NCBI GenBank assembly: GCA_015058405.1
Contig: SVCL01000028.1
Coordinates: 1-42,069, forward strand
Reading direction: 5' to 3'
Source of the DNA: Clostridium sp.
GTDB lineage: Bacteria > Bacillota > Clostridia > Clostridiales > Clostridiaceae
Length of the DNA: 42,069 bases
The position numbers and the translations under genes were made by a program. Of the stretch, positions 33,527 to 41,977 are shown one piece after another. Positions within the stretch are counted from its first letter, which is position 1; each line of letters opens with the position of its first letter. The notes under the pieces were generated by a model. That model did not search any database. It saw nothing but the letters and a program-made list of their open reading frames with translations, and was not told where the DNA came from.

Positions 33527-35626
33527 ATGAAAAAAGTTCAATCAACATGTAATTTCTGTGCATTAGCATGTAACTTGGATTTTCATGTTGAAGGTGACAA
33601 GATAGTAAGGGTTGAACCTACAAAAGGTTATCCAGTTAATGATGGGTTTTCTTGTATAAAAGGTCTTTCATTAGACAGACAAACTACATTATTTAAATGT
33701 TCACCTCTTCCAAGGGTAAAAGAAAAAGATGGAAGTTTTAAAGAAATGCAGTGGGAAGAAGCTTATAAGTATGTAGCTGATAAGTTTAAAGAAATACAAG
33801 AGAAGTATGGAAGAGAAGCATTAGCAGGTATTAGTACAGGTCAGTTAACTACTGAAGAATTTGCTCTTCTTGGTCATATTATGAGAAACTTCTTACAAAC
33901 AAACCTAGATGGTAACACTCGTCTTTGTATGTCTACAGCAGTTGTTGCACATAAGCATAGTTTTGGATTTGATGCACCTCCATATACTTTAAATGATGCT
34001 GAACTTTCAGATACCATAATTTTAATTGGAGCTAATCCTGTAGTAGCTCATCCTGTATTTTGGGGCAGAATAAGAAGTAATGAAAATAAAAAGCTAATAG
34101 TAATTGATCCAAGAAGATCAGAAACAGCTATTCATGCAGATTATTGGTTTGGAATTAAGCCAAAGACAGATTTAATGCTCCTTTATGCTGTGTCTAATAT
34201 CTTAATAGAAAAAGATTATATAGATAAGGATTATATTGAAAAGTATACAGAAGGTTTTGATGAGTTTAAGGAATTTGTTAAAAAGTATACAGTAGAAAAG
34301 GCTACTAAGGTTACAGGCATAGAAGAGGAAAGAATAATAGAGTTAGCTGAACTTATTCATAAAGGTGAAAGAGTTTCACTTTGGTGGACAATGGGTGTAA
34401 ATCAAAGTTATGAAGCAGTAAGAACAGCAGAAGCTATTATAAATATAGCCTTAATGACTGGAAACATAGGAAGACCAGGAACAGGGGCAAACTCTATAAC
34501 AGGTCAAAGTAATGCTATGGGTTCAAGAGTATTTAGTAATACTACAGGACTTTTTGGTGGCGGAGATTATAGAGATGAAGACAGAAGAAAAAGAGTTGCT
34601 AAGGTTTTAGGAGTAGATGAAGATTTTCTAGCTCATAAGCCAACAATAACATATGACCAAATAGTTCAAGATGTTATAGATGATAAGATAAAAGGCTTAT
34701 TTGTAATATGTACTAATCCAAGACATTCGTGGACCAATAATACTACCTTTAAAAAGGCTATGGAGAAGTTAGAGCTTTTAGTGGTTCAAGATATATATGA
34801 TGATACTGATACTTCAGCACATGCAGATGTATTCTTACCAGTAGTTCCTGGTATTAAAAAGGAAGGAACTTATATTAATACTGAAAGAAGAGTATCAGCA
34901 ATGCGTCCAGCCTTAGAAAGAAAGGAAAATGAAAAAACTGATTATGAAGTGTTACTTGGTATAGGTAAAGCACTAGGTATGGGAAATCTTCTAGAAAGAT
35001 GGAAAACTCCAAGGGATGCTTTTAATTTAATGAAGGAATGTTCAAGATATATGCCTTGTGAAATAACAGGTATAGACTATGATGCTCTTGAAGGTTCTAA
35101 GGGTATTCAATGGCCATTTAAAGAAGGTGATGTACTTACAGATAACCAAAGGCGTTTATTTGAAAATGGTAAATACTATACTAAGAATAATAAAGCTCAT
35201 TTTATATTTGAAGATGTTATGGAAAATCCAATACCTAACACTAAGGAGTTCCCTTATACCTTAAATACAGGAAGAGGAACAGTAGGACAATGGCATACTT
35301 TAACTAGAACAAGAGAAATTAGATTTGTAACTGATGTAACTTCACGAGAAGCTTATGCATTCTTTAATACTAAACTTTTAGAGGATTTAGGTATTGAAGA
35401 AAATGAAATAGTAAGAGTGGATTCTATAAATGGTCAATCTTCTGATTTTATAGTTAGATCAACTGATAATGTAAAATATGATGAGATTTTTGCTCCAATG
35501 CATTACATTGAGTGTAATAACTTAACTCCTTCTGTATATGATAAATATTCAAAGGAACCATCATTTAAAACTACACCAGTTAATATTAGAAAAATTTCTG
35601 GGGGGACTAAAGATGAAAAGAATTAG
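33527..35626 (+). CDS. narB: molybdopterin nitrate reductase catalytic subunit (NarB/NasC-type)
   Basis: 699 residues. An N-terminal [4Fe-4S] site is visible at C8, C11, C15 and C43. The Mo-ligand Cys is C134 in TRLCMSTAVVAHKHSFG. MGD-binding segments include ILIGANPVVAHPVFWGRI, IVIDPRRSETA, TGNIGRPGTGANSITGQSNAMGS and the C-terminal LNTGRGTVGQWHTLTRT. Length and the Cys ligand fit ferredoxin-dependent nitrate reductases of clostridia and cyanobacteria rather than Sec-Cys formate dehydrogenases. No Tat signal, so cytoplasmic. It likely reduces nitrate to nitrite with electrons from the ferredoxin encoded by the next, overlapping gene, allowing disposal of reductant. Confidence 0.82.
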   Translation: MKKVQSTCNFCALACNLDFHVEGDKIVRVEPTKGYPVNDGFSCIKGLSLDRQTTLFKCSPLPRVKEKDGSFKEMQWEEAYKYVADKFKEIQEKYGREALAGISTGQLTTEEFALLGHIMRNFLQTNLDGNTRLCMSTAVVAHKHSFGFDAPPYTLNDAELSDTIILIGANPVVAHPVFWGRIRSNENKKLIVIDPRRSETAIHADYWFGIKPKTDLMLLYAVSNILIEKDYIDKDYIEKYTEGFDEFKEFVKKYTVEKATKVTGIEEERIIELAELIHKGERVSLWWTMGVNQSYEAVRTAEAIINIALMTGNIGRPGTGANSITGQSNAMGSRVFSNTTGLFGGGDYRDEDRRKRVAKVLGVDEDFLAHKPTITYDQIVQDVIDDKIKGLFVICTNPRHSWTNNTTFKKAMEKLELLVVQDIYDDTDTSAHADVFLPVVPGIKKEGTYINTERRVSAMRPALERKENEKTDYEVLLGIGKALGMGNLLERWKTPRDAFNLMKECSRYMPCEITGIDYDALEGSKGIQWPFKEGDVLTDNQRRLFENGKYYTKNNKAHFIFEDVMENPIPNTKEFPYTLNTGRGTVGQWHTLTRTREIRFVTDVTSREAYAFFNTKLLEDLGIEENEIVRVDSINGQSSDFIVRSTDNVKYDEIFAPMHYIECNNLTPSVYDKYSKEPSFKTTPVNIRKISGGTKDEKN

Positions 35627-36029
35627 GATTGATAGAAGTAAATGTATTGGTTGTTTAACTTGTGTTACAGCATGTACTGTAAGTCATGAATCCTGTGATT
35701 CTAGAATTAGAGTAACTGTAGATAGTAAGTTAACAGAAGCACCAATATTATGTAGACATTGTGATAGACCAGAATGTGTATATACTTGTCAAACAGGAGC
35801 TATGAGAAAAGATAGAGAAAGTGGTTTTGTTTTATATGATAAAAGCAGATGTTCAAGTTGCTATATGTGCATAATGTGTTGTCCTTTTGGTGTATTAAAA
35901 AGTGACAGATTGAAGTATTTAGAAATAATGAAATGTGATATGTGCACAAGTTGTGCTAAAGAAGATGGCAGTAATCCTCAATGTGTAGCTAAATGCCCTA
36001 TGAGAGCATTAACTTTAGAGGAGGTGTAG
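35613..36029 (+). CDS. 4Fe-4S ferredoxin subunit with four clusters
   Basis: 138 residues from ATG 35613, overlapping the nitrate reductase stop by 14 bp; the in-frame upstream start at 35538 lies deep within that gene. Ribosome site GGGGGG. Four cysteine groups are visible: CIGCLTCVTAC, CRHCDRPECVYTC, CSSCYMCIMCC and CDMCTSCA...CVAKC. This DMSO-reductase-B/HycB-like arrangement transfers electrons between the FAD protein downstream and the Mo subunit upstream. Confidence 0.88.
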   Translation: MKRIRIDRSKCIGCLTCVTACTVSHESCDSRIRVTVDSKLTEAPILCRHCDRPECVYTCQTGAMRKDRESGFVLYDKSRCSSCYMCIMCCPFGVLKSDRLKYLEIMKCDMCTSCAKEDGSNPQCVAKCPMRALTLEEV

Positions 36030-36035
36030 TAGTCT

Positions 36036-37274
36036 ATGAAATATGTAGTAATAGGAGCATCAGCAGCTGGAATAAATGCAGCAAGACAGCTTAGATTAAG
36101 AGATAAAGATGCAGAAATAACATTAATATCAAAGGATGATTATGTTTATTCAAGATGTATACTTCATTATTATATGGAAGGTATTCGTGATCTTAAGGCT
36201 CTTGAGTTTATGGAAGATAACTTTTGGAAAGTATATGATATTAAATGGATTAAAGGCACTGCTGTTACAGGTCTTAAGGTAGAAGATAAGAAGGTTATTT
36301 TAGAAAGTGGAAGAGAAATAGAATATGATAAGCTTTTAATTGCCACAGGAGCTCATACATTCTTTCCACCAATACCACATTTAAAGACAGCAAAGAATTC
36401 TATAGGATTTAGAAATTTAGATGATTGTGTTTTTATAATGAATGAAGCTAAAAAAGAAGAATGTAAACACATTGTAATAATGGGTGCAGGTCTTGTTGGG
36501 ATAGACGTAATTACAGGTCTTTTAGATTATGGAAAAGAATTAACTCTAGTAGAAATGCAAGATAGAATGTTATCCATTCAATTAGACCAAAAAGCAGCAT
36601 TAACATATCAAAAAGCTTATGATGCTCATGGTGTTAAACAATATTATGGTGTAGGTGTTAAAGAGCTAATAGTTGATGAAGAGGAAGTAATAAAGGAAAT
36701 CCAATTAAGTAATGGTGAGTATATTCCTTGTGATTTACTAGTATGCTGCGCTGGTGTAAGATCTAATGTTGAATTTTTACAAGATACACCTGTAGAATGT
36801 GATAAATTTGGATTAATTATTGATGCTAAGGGTAGAACAAATATTGAAGATATATATGGAGCAGGAGATGTAACAGGTAGAGGACCTATATGGTCAGTAG
36901 CTACTAAAGAAGGAATTGTAGCAGCTGAAAATATGGTAGGTAGAGAGATAGAAATTACAGATTTCTTTACAAGTAAGTCAACAATGAATTTCTTAGGTAT
37001 ACCAACTATGTCCTTAGGCATGAATACACCACCTGATGATACTTATGAGATAGAAAGTGAAGAAGATAGTGCAGGAAATTATAAAAAGGTAATACATAAG
37101 GATGGAAAGATTTATGGTGCTATACTTCAAGGAAATATATCTTATGGAGGAGTATTAACTCAGCTTATAGCAAGAGAAATTGATATTACAAAATTAAAGA
37201 AACCTCTATTTAATGTAGATTATTCAGATTTCTTTAATGAGGATGAAAAGTACAGATACTATTATTCTAAATAG
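36036..37274 (+). CDS. FAD-dependent pyridine nucleotide oxidoreductase (nitrate reductase-linked)
   Basis: 412 residues. The FAD site (VVIGASAAGINAARQLR, residues 4-20), LLIATGAH at about 102, a second dinucleotide site VIMGAGLVGIDVI at about 148 and FAD-binding IYGAGDVTG near 272 are all visible. The active-site stretch SRCILHYYMEGIR replaces the redox disulphide of related enzymes. It is homologous to the FAD domain of NirB and to NADH oxidases. It lies 6 bp after the ferredoxin and probably passes electrons from NAD(P)H to it. Role inferred from the operon. Confidence 0.82.
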   Translation: MKYVVIGASAAGINAARQLRLRDKDAEITLISKDDYVYSRCILHYYMEGIRDLKALEFMEDNFWKVYDIKWIKGTAVTGLKVEDKKVILESGREIEYDKLLIATGAHTFFPPIPHLKTAKNSIGFRNLDDCVFIMNEAKKEECKHIVIMGAGLVGIDVITGLLDYGKELTLVEMQDRMLSIQLDQKAALTYQKAYDAHGVKQYYGVGVKELIVDEEEVIKEIQLSNGEYIPCDLLVCCAGVRSNVEFLQDTPVECDKFGLIIDAKGRTNIEDIYGAGDVTGRGPIWSVATKEGIVAAENMVGREIEITDFFTSKSTMNFLGIPTMSLGMNTPPDDTYEIESEEDSAGNYKKVIHKDGKIYGAILQGNISYGGVLTQLIAREIDITKLKKPLFNVDYSDFFNEDEKYRYYYSK

Positions 37275-37293
37275 TATTAAGGAGCAACGATTT

Positions 37294-38238
37294 ATGAAGA
37301 CATTTTTAAAGAAAATAGAGAATTTACCAGTACCAATATTACCAACTATGGTAGGAGCAGCAACATTATCTAATGTTTATTTAACTTTAGGATATACATA
37401 TATAAGGCATATAACAATGATAGCAGCTACAATAATTCTTATTTGTTATATTATTAAGATAGCTTTATATCCAGGTACTTTCAGAAAAGAATATAGTAAT
37501 ACAGTGCCAGCTAGTTTATATGCAGGGCTTACTATGATTTCTATGATTCTTGGAAGTTATTACTTTGACTTTAATAACTTTTTGGGGAAAGCTATTTGGC
37601 TTATAGCTACAATACTACATGCTATTCATATTTTAGTGTTTACTTATAGAAATGTATTTAAGGGAATTAATATGGATACTTTTGTACCAAGTTGGTTTGT
37701 AACTTATAATGGAATAATGGTTTCAACAGTTGTTGGAGGAGTAATGAATGAACCTTTTTTAGGTAAAATCATTGTTTACTATGGTATTTTTATATTTGTA
37801 CTTATAATACCATTTATTATTTATAGATTAATGAATCATCCTATAAAAGATGCTATGTTTCATACTCAAGCAATAGTTCTTGCACCATCAAGTCTTTGTG
37901 TTGTAGGTTATTTAAATTATATAAAGGAACCTAATTTTCTTTTAGTAAGTCTTTTATATTTAGCAGTACTAGGGGCATTAATATTTATAGCTATAAAGAT
38001 TCCAGCTTTCTTTAAGTATGATTTTCATCCAGGATTTGCAGGGTTAACATTCCCTATGGCAATAGGAATTGTTGCATCAATTAAAATGTCTGCATTTTTA
38101 GTTTCAAGAGGATATGAGAGCTTAGGTAGTATACTTAAAGAGTTAAGTGGTATTCAAATTTATGTAACTACAGCTATAGTTGTATTTGTGTTATATAATT
38201 TTTCAAGAATGTTTGTAAGAAGTTATAAGAAAGAATAA
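37294..38238 (+). CDS. TDT-family (TehA/SLAC1-like) transporter
   Basis: 314 residues from ATG 37294 behind AAGGAG. About ten membrane helices, with the family patterns LPVPILPTMVGAATLSNVYLTLGY near the start, TFVPSWFVTYNGIMVS and HPGFAGLTFPMAIGI near the end. TDT members move dicarboxylates, tellurite or anions. At the end of a nitrate reductase operon it may export nitrite or take up nitrate; that is inference. Confidence 0.8.
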   Translation: MKTFLKKIENLPVPILPTMVGAATLSNVYLTLGYTYIRHITMIAATIILICYIIKIALYPGTFRKEYSNTVPASLYAGLTMISMILGSYYFDFNNFLGKAIWLIATILHAIHILVFTYRNVFKGINMDTFVPSWFVTYNGIMVSTVVGGVMNEPFLGKIIVYYGIFIFVLIIPFIIYRLMNHPIKDAMFHTQAIVLAPSSLCVVGYLNYIKEPNFLLVSLLYLAVLGALIFIAIKIPAFFKYDFHPGFAGLTFPMAIGIVASIKMSAFLVSRGYESLGSILKELSGIQIYVTTAIVVFVLYNFSRMFVRSYKKE

Positions 38239-38253
38239 ATGAAAATTATATAA

Positions 38254-38365
38254 GCTCCGAACAAAAATGTCTAAGGATTTAAGTCTATGATATTGCGTCA
38301 AGATAATATTTTATCTTCAGGGTTGACCTAGGAAACGAATCAGCCTTCCGTATTTGAAAAGGAGC
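38254..38365 (+). promoter_or_regulatory. probable molybdenum-cofactor (Moco/Tuco) riboswitch, orphaned
   Basis: The closing stem is GCTCC (38254-38258) with GGAGC (38361-38365). Inside are CTCCGAA near the start, an AGGGTTGACCTAGGAAACGAA core and CAGCCTTCCG...GAAAAGGAG near the end, which match my memory of the Moco RNA consensus. Such RNAs normally control moa, mod or tungsten/molybdenum enzyme genes. A T-rich tract (38371-38390) follows and could form the expression platform, but no gene starts within 290 bp on the plus strand. The controlled gene appears to have been lost. Confidence 0.68.
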
Positions 38366-38640
38366 ATATTTAATTTTTGTTTTTTTATTTATAAAAATAT
38401 ATGTTTTTTTGTTATTTGAGAAACTTAACAAGGCAGTTGTTTATATGGCTTTTGGGGTGGACAAGCTATAAGATTGAAATAATAGATTTATATTAAGATA
38501 TCAATTAGATATCGTGTTGTAATATATGGAATTTATGAGATAATTATCGAAAGAAGATAATTAATAAGTTAAGTTTATTACATGACAAAAGAAAGCAGAA
38601 AAAGTCGGGATGTTAATTTTTTGCAATGCTAAAATAAGAT
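38366..38640. other. gene-free stretch after the riboswitch
   Basis: AT-rich with a T tract at 38375-38390 and 38404-38411. Frames are closed within 20-25 codons. It may contain decayed sequence of the gene once controlled by the riboswitch, but nothing recognisable remains. Confidence 0.4.
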
Positions 38641-38664
38641 TAACGAATTGAGGGAGGCGTAAAT

Positions 38665-39069
38665 ATGGAATGGGTTCAAAGTGTTAGGGAAGCTATTAAT
38701 TATATTGAAGAGAATATTACTAAAGCTTTTAGCAGGTTTCATGGAGTTACACCAACTGAAGTTCGAAGGGGAAAGGCAATGGTAAAGTCATTTGCTCCTC
38801 TAAAAATCAAGTTTTCATTGGAAGGTGGATTTATTATGGAATATAGAATAGTAGAAAAAGATGAATTTAAGGTTGTAGGAGTAGGTGGAAAGTTTAAGTA
38901 CGAAACAGCTGTTAGTGATATACAAGGATTTTGGCATGAATATAATTTAAGACAAGAAAGGCCAGTACAGGGTATGTACGGAGTAAATATGGATGAAAAA
39001 ATGGGCGGTTCAGAATTTGAATATTATATAGCAGATAATTTTATAAGATTTGAGGGTAAAAGGTACTGA
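38665..39069 (+). pseudogene. AraC-family regulator with internal deletion, GyrI-like C-domain
   Basis: 134 codons behind GGGAGG. It starts MEWVQSVREAINYIEENIT, the beginning of an AraC-type DNA-binding domain, and jumps in frame straight to KAFSRFHGVTPTEVRRG, the end of that domain. About 65-75 residues containing both helix-turn-helix motifs are missing. The GyrI-like ligand domain follows (MEYRIVEKDEFKVVGVGGKF, FWHEYNL, YGVNMDE, FEYYIADN) but ends early with IRFEGKRY. The product cannot bind DNA normally. Confidence 0.75.
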
Positions 39070-39097
39070 TAACTTAGGTTATTGGTATCTTTTTGTT
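39061..39097 (+). terminator. terminator after the AraC remnant
   Basis: GGTACTGATAAC (about 39062-39073) pairs, with G-U pairs, with GTTATTGGTATC (about 39078-39089), followed by TTTTTGTTT. Its left arm includes the AraC stop codon. Confidence 0.6.
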
Positions 39098-40113
39098 TAA
39101 AAAATATTACAACATATGAATATGACAAGTTAGGTAATATTATTAAGGTTAAGGATCCTATAGAAACTACGACTTATAAATATGATGCTGAAAATAGGTT
39201 AATAAAAATTTCTACAAATACTAATGAAGAAACAAGCTTTAAGTATGACAATAATGGTAACTTATTATCAGAAATACAATCTAACAGTTCTACATTAAAA
39301 GTAGAAAAAACTAGAGTATTAACTTATGATAATTACAACAGACTAGAAACTGTTAGTGAGAATGGAAAACTTTTAGAAACTAATAAGTATAATTCAAAAG
39401 GTCTAAGAGTAGAAAAACAAGCAGCAGGAAAAACTACAAAATATCTTTATGATGGTGATGATGTATTACTTGAATTAGATGGTTCTAATAAAGTTAATGC
39501 AAAGAAGGTAAATGACGTTGCAACATCATTAAAGAGAAGTTTAGATAAGTTTAATACAAGCAGTTTAGGTAAAAATGTATATAGTAATGTAAATAAAAAT
39601 TTAGCTAATACTACAGCGAATAATGTTAAGAGTAATGTAGTTAATAATACAAGAAAAAATATTAATAATGGAACTAGCAGTAAGACATATACCTTACCAG
39701 GTGATTTAAACTCCCCAAAATGTTTTACAGCAGGAACACTTGTAAAAACAGAATTAGGCAACAAAGAAATACAAGATATCCAGGTAGGGGATAAGGTATA
39801 TGCAAGGAATGTAGTAACTTACGATAATTGTTCATTTAAACCAACTAATAAAATAACATCAGTAGAAATAAAAGGAACAGACCTGGAAAAGCAATTTATT
39901 GGGGATAAATATTCAAGACTTGATATAAAAGCAACTACAAATAATAATGAAATTATAAATATAGAAATTCAGCTAAGAAATGAATATAATATGATTCAAA
40001 GGAGCACTCATCTCAAAGGAAACATCACCTCATATTCATTCCGCGATGTAAGTTCTACTAACCAAATACAAGATTTGGAGTATCATTTAAGCAAAATGTA
40101 TCAAGAGTCTTAA
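39082..40113 (+). pseudogene. Rhs/YD-repeat - Hint - Rpn nuclease chimera
   Basis: A 343-codon frame without a credible start (only TTG 39082 inside the terminator). Codons 8-135 are YD/Rhs repeats (TTYEYDKLGNIIKV, YKYDAENRL, FKYDNNGNL, TKYLYDGDDVLLELDGSNKV). Codons about 140-212 are a linker, then a Hint start C-F-T-A-G-T-L-V (Cys codon 39721-39723) with DIQVGDKVYA. Near codon 245 the frame switches to an Rpn/PD-(D/E)XK transposase-family domain (IGDKYSRLDIKATTNNNEI, NIEIQLRNEYNMIQRS), interrupted by about 24 foreign residues before YHLSKMYQES. Three unrelated pieces are joined in frame by deletions; probably non-functional. Confidence 0.72.
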
Positions 40114-40352
40114 AGCAATGATGTTATAGCAAAAAAATATAAAATACTTAGCGGAGTATAGCATTTTGATGAGGATTAGTATTTCATCTTTTAAATGGTA
40201 CTTGAAGCGTTAAGAAGGTTTATTTGTTTGAGTGCATACGAGTTTCAAGCCTTTAGCGTAAAGTTCCATTTAAAAGATAGAAATTCTTCCGAAATCAAAC
40301 TAGTCTATACGCAGCTAATTATTTTATATTTTTTGATATCATAACATCTTTA
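40111..40352. repeat. 240-bp imperfect inverted repeat (foldback) between convergent genes
   Basis: The left arm (TAAAG..ATGTTAT, CAAAAAAATATAAAAT, TTAGC, GTATAG, ATCTTTTAAATGG) is repeated in inverted order in the right arm (CCATTTAAAAGAT, CTATAC, GCTAA, ATTTTATATTTTTTG, ATAACATCTTTA). The centre is near 40225-40245. It lies between the plus-strand Rhs chimera and the minus-strand esterase, starting in the stop codon of the former. It may be a bidirectional terminator or a MITE-like element. Confidence 0.6.
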
Positions 40353-40372
40353 GTGTTTAAGTAATTCCTTAA

Positions 40373-41800
40373 TTATTTTGCTTTGAAGATAGCTCTTACA
40401 AAGTTATTTAATCCACTTCTGATTGAAGTATTATCATGTGCTCCACCTGGTACTTCATAGTAAATATGATTTTGACCATTACGAGTTAATATTTGATCAT
40501 AGCTCTTAGGGAATCTTCCAACAACTCCATCATTAGTACCAGCAGCAATCATTAAAACATAAGGATCATAAGCATGATTAGTTACTTTAAATTGGCTTTC
40601 TTGAAGTTGACCTTTATGATTCATCATACCATCTCTACCTGGAGTTACACCTGGAGCAGGACACATAGCACCTACATAACCAAATTTATCAGCTCTTGTA
40701 ACACCAATAAATAAAGTTTCTCTTCCTCCCATTGAGAATCCAGCAATAGCAGTATTATCTCTACCTGTTGCTACAGAATAGTTGCTTTCTATGTATGGCA
40801 TTAAGTCATTAGTTAAGTCATTAACGAAGTTATCATATCCTTTAACACCTTCGTCAGTAAATGAAGGTTCAGAACCTTCTGGAGCTGCAAACATGTTTGG
40901 AAGTACAACTATCATTTCTTTAGCATTTCCATCAGCTACATGGTTTGCTAGAATTCTATCTATTCCAGTATCTAGCATTGAATTTTCATTACCAAAAATA
41001 CCATGTAAAAAATATAATACAGGATATTTCTTTTGAGGATTGTAGTTAGCAGGAAGTAAAAGATTGAATCCTCTTACACAACCTGTAGTTTTAGAATAGT
41101 ATGTCTTATGTTGGAATGTACCATAAGCTACACCAGGTCTTTTATTTAAAATGTCATTTGGACATAAAGTATCTATCTTCATATTCTTCATATAATCATC
41201 AGTAGAACCTGTTGGTTGAGGTTGTGGTTGTGGTTCAGCTGGAGTTTGAGATCCACCTGAAACTTGAGTTATCTTAACGTCATCCACATATAAATCACAA
41301 TTTCTATCAGATGTTTCGAAATAAATTACAGGTTCATTTGCTTCAGTTGGTACTGTGAAAGTTCCATTTAGACCTTTCCATTCTCCACATCCAGCTGTAG
41401 CATTAGCAACTGGAGCATATTGAATTCTTCCATATTTGTCTTTGTAAGATAAAGTTATTTTTACTTGAATATCGTTGTATATTTGCCATGACATAAAGTA
41501 TGCAGAAACATTGTAAGTTCCTCCAGCTTGAGCTTTACCATTTAAGTTATAAGCAGCTCCAGTCGAGCTTGTTTGTCTATTTCCTATATATAGGCTGTTA
41601 TTTCCATTATGCTTTGTCCATGAAGCTGGATTAATTACACAGTTACCTCTAGCTGTCCATCCATCTGTTCCATTCTCAAAATTTGAATTTAGAATTGTTT
41701 GTTCAGCAGCATTTGTAGGTAAAGTAAATAATGTAGAACCTAGTAGTGCAGCTGATAAAACAGTAGTTAATGTTTTACTCATAAATCTTTTTGTTTTCAT
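40373..41800 (-). CDS. secreted CE1-type esterase with N-terminal carbohydrate-binding module
   Basis: 475 residues behind AGGAGAG. Signal peptide (1-31, ending TNAA), a CBM4/9/22-like beta module at about 33-180 (ILNSNFENGTDGWTARG, LYVDDVKI), a Pro/Gln linker (about 185-200), then an alpha/beta hydrolase of the XynZ/feruloyl-esterase or acetylxylan-esterase kind. YPVLYFLHGIFG forms the oxyanion region, the nucleophile is S356 in GFSMGG, and H455 lies in GGAHDNT. It probably removes ester-linked groups from plant or host glycans outside the cell. No dockerin or sorting motif. It is an isolated gene. Confidence 0.87.
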   Translation of the reverse strand: MKTKRFMSKTLTTVLSAALLGSTLFTLPTNAAEQTILNSNFENGTDGWTARGNCVINPASWTKHNGNNSLYIGNRQTSSTGAAYNLNGKAQAGGTYNVSAYFMSWQIYNDIQVKITLSYKDKYGRIQYAPVANATAGCGEWKGLNGTFTVPTEANEPVIYFETSDRNCDLYVDDVKITQVSGGSQTPAEPQPQPQPTGSTDDYMKNMKIDTLCPNDILNKRPGVAYGTFQHKTYYSKTTGCVRGFNLLLPANYNPQKKYPVLYFLHGIFGNENSMLDTGIDRILANHVADGNAKEMIVVLPNMFAAPEGSEPSFTDEGVKGYDNFVNDLTNDLMPYIESNYSVATGRDNTAIAGFSMGGRETLFIGVTRADKFGYVGAMCPAPGVTPGRDGMMNHKGQLQESQFKVTNHAYDPYVLMIAAGTNDGVVGRFPKSYDQILTRNGQNHIYYEVPGGAHDNTSIRSGLNNFVRAIFKAK

Positions 41801-41977
41801 TTTATAACTCTCCTGTTTAATTTGATAATGTAAAGTTTATACACTATTCTTTTTAAAATTTTTCTTTATATATCAAGGTTTCGAAAGTTTTTTTGAATAA
41901 AAAACAACGACCCCCTAATTTAATGTTAAAATTGAATCTACAACAAAACAAAATAAGCACGAAAGGATGTCGTTATT
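41801..41977. other. divergent intergenic region between esterase and truncated ORF
   Basis: AT-rich, 177 bp, containing the esterase leader and ribosome site (41801-41820) and a CCCCC-containing tract at about 41911-41916 before the truncated ORF. No clear promoter pair could be chosen by eye. Confidence 0.35.

Noticed and set aside
35538..35612. Upstream in-frame start for the ferredoxin gene
   Set aside because: It would overlap the nitrate reductase by nearly 90 bp and code no ferredoxin-like residues; ATG 35613 begins exactly with MKRIRIDRSKCIGC.
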